Of a DNA stretch of 5,391 nt, positions 5,381 through 5,391 are shown piece after piece. The notes below the pieces were generated by a model. It did no database searches and had not been told where the DNA came from. It saw only the letters and a program-made list of their open reading frames with translations. The translations under genes were made by a program, and so were the position numbers. How positions within the stretch are numbered: the first letter of the stretch is position 1; each line of letters opens with the position of its first letter. This DNA comes from Candidatus Nomurabacteria bacterium (GTDB lineage: Bacteria > Patescibacteriota > Minisyncoccia > Phycocordibacterales > UBA9973), in the NCBI GenBank assembly GCA_003157195.1, contig PMIU01000020.1, forward strand, positions 9,147-14,537. Direction: 5' to 3'.

Positions 5381-5391
5381 TGTATCAGTAC

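Overview
The window looks like chromosomal DNA from a small-genome bacterium of the Candidate Phyla Radiation (Patescibacteria, Parcubacteria-like). Three things suggest this: moderately AT-rich DNA with compact housekeeping genes, a cysteinyl-tRNA synthetase of the HIGN variant type, and a left-edge Cys/His-motif protein of a kind I associate with that group. This placement is inferred from protein style, not from a marker-gene search. I see no mobile element, CRISPR array, tRNA or rRNA.

Left part (1-1371): the 3' end of a plus-strand gene for a Cys/His-motif protein of unknown function converges, with a single base between stop codons, on a minus-strand pair. That pair is rplU (ribosomal protein bL21) followed 21 bp downstream by a class I SAM-dependent methyltransferase. 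The usual rplU partner rpmA (bL27) is not next to it.

Middle (1372-3826): a 60-bp divergent intergenic region holds two good sigma-70-type promoters on opposite strands whose footprints overlap. Both are so close to their start codons that rplU and the plus-strand AI-2E-family permease gene should give leaderless or nearly leaderless mRNAs. The permease gene is followed 1 nt later by cysS, which has its own Shine-Dalgarno inside the permease's last codons, so the two form an operon.

Right part (3827-5391): about 470 bp between cysS and a minus-strand agmatine deiminase gene looks empty of long ORFs but is organised. From right to left (minus-strand direction) it holds an AT-only inverted repeat just after the deiminase stop, a 13-bp palindrome, and a two-tier long-range inverted repeat ending in a T-tract. 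Next come a consensus Shine-Dalgarno, a 40-codon GTG-started ORF for a very basic peptide, and a strong GC-rich hairpin with a T-rich tail. I read this as a previously unlisted small gene with a structured leader or an upstream terminator. It is the most interesting part of the window. The agmatine deiminase is complete, with its catalytic residues in place, but has no polyamine-pathway partner in view.
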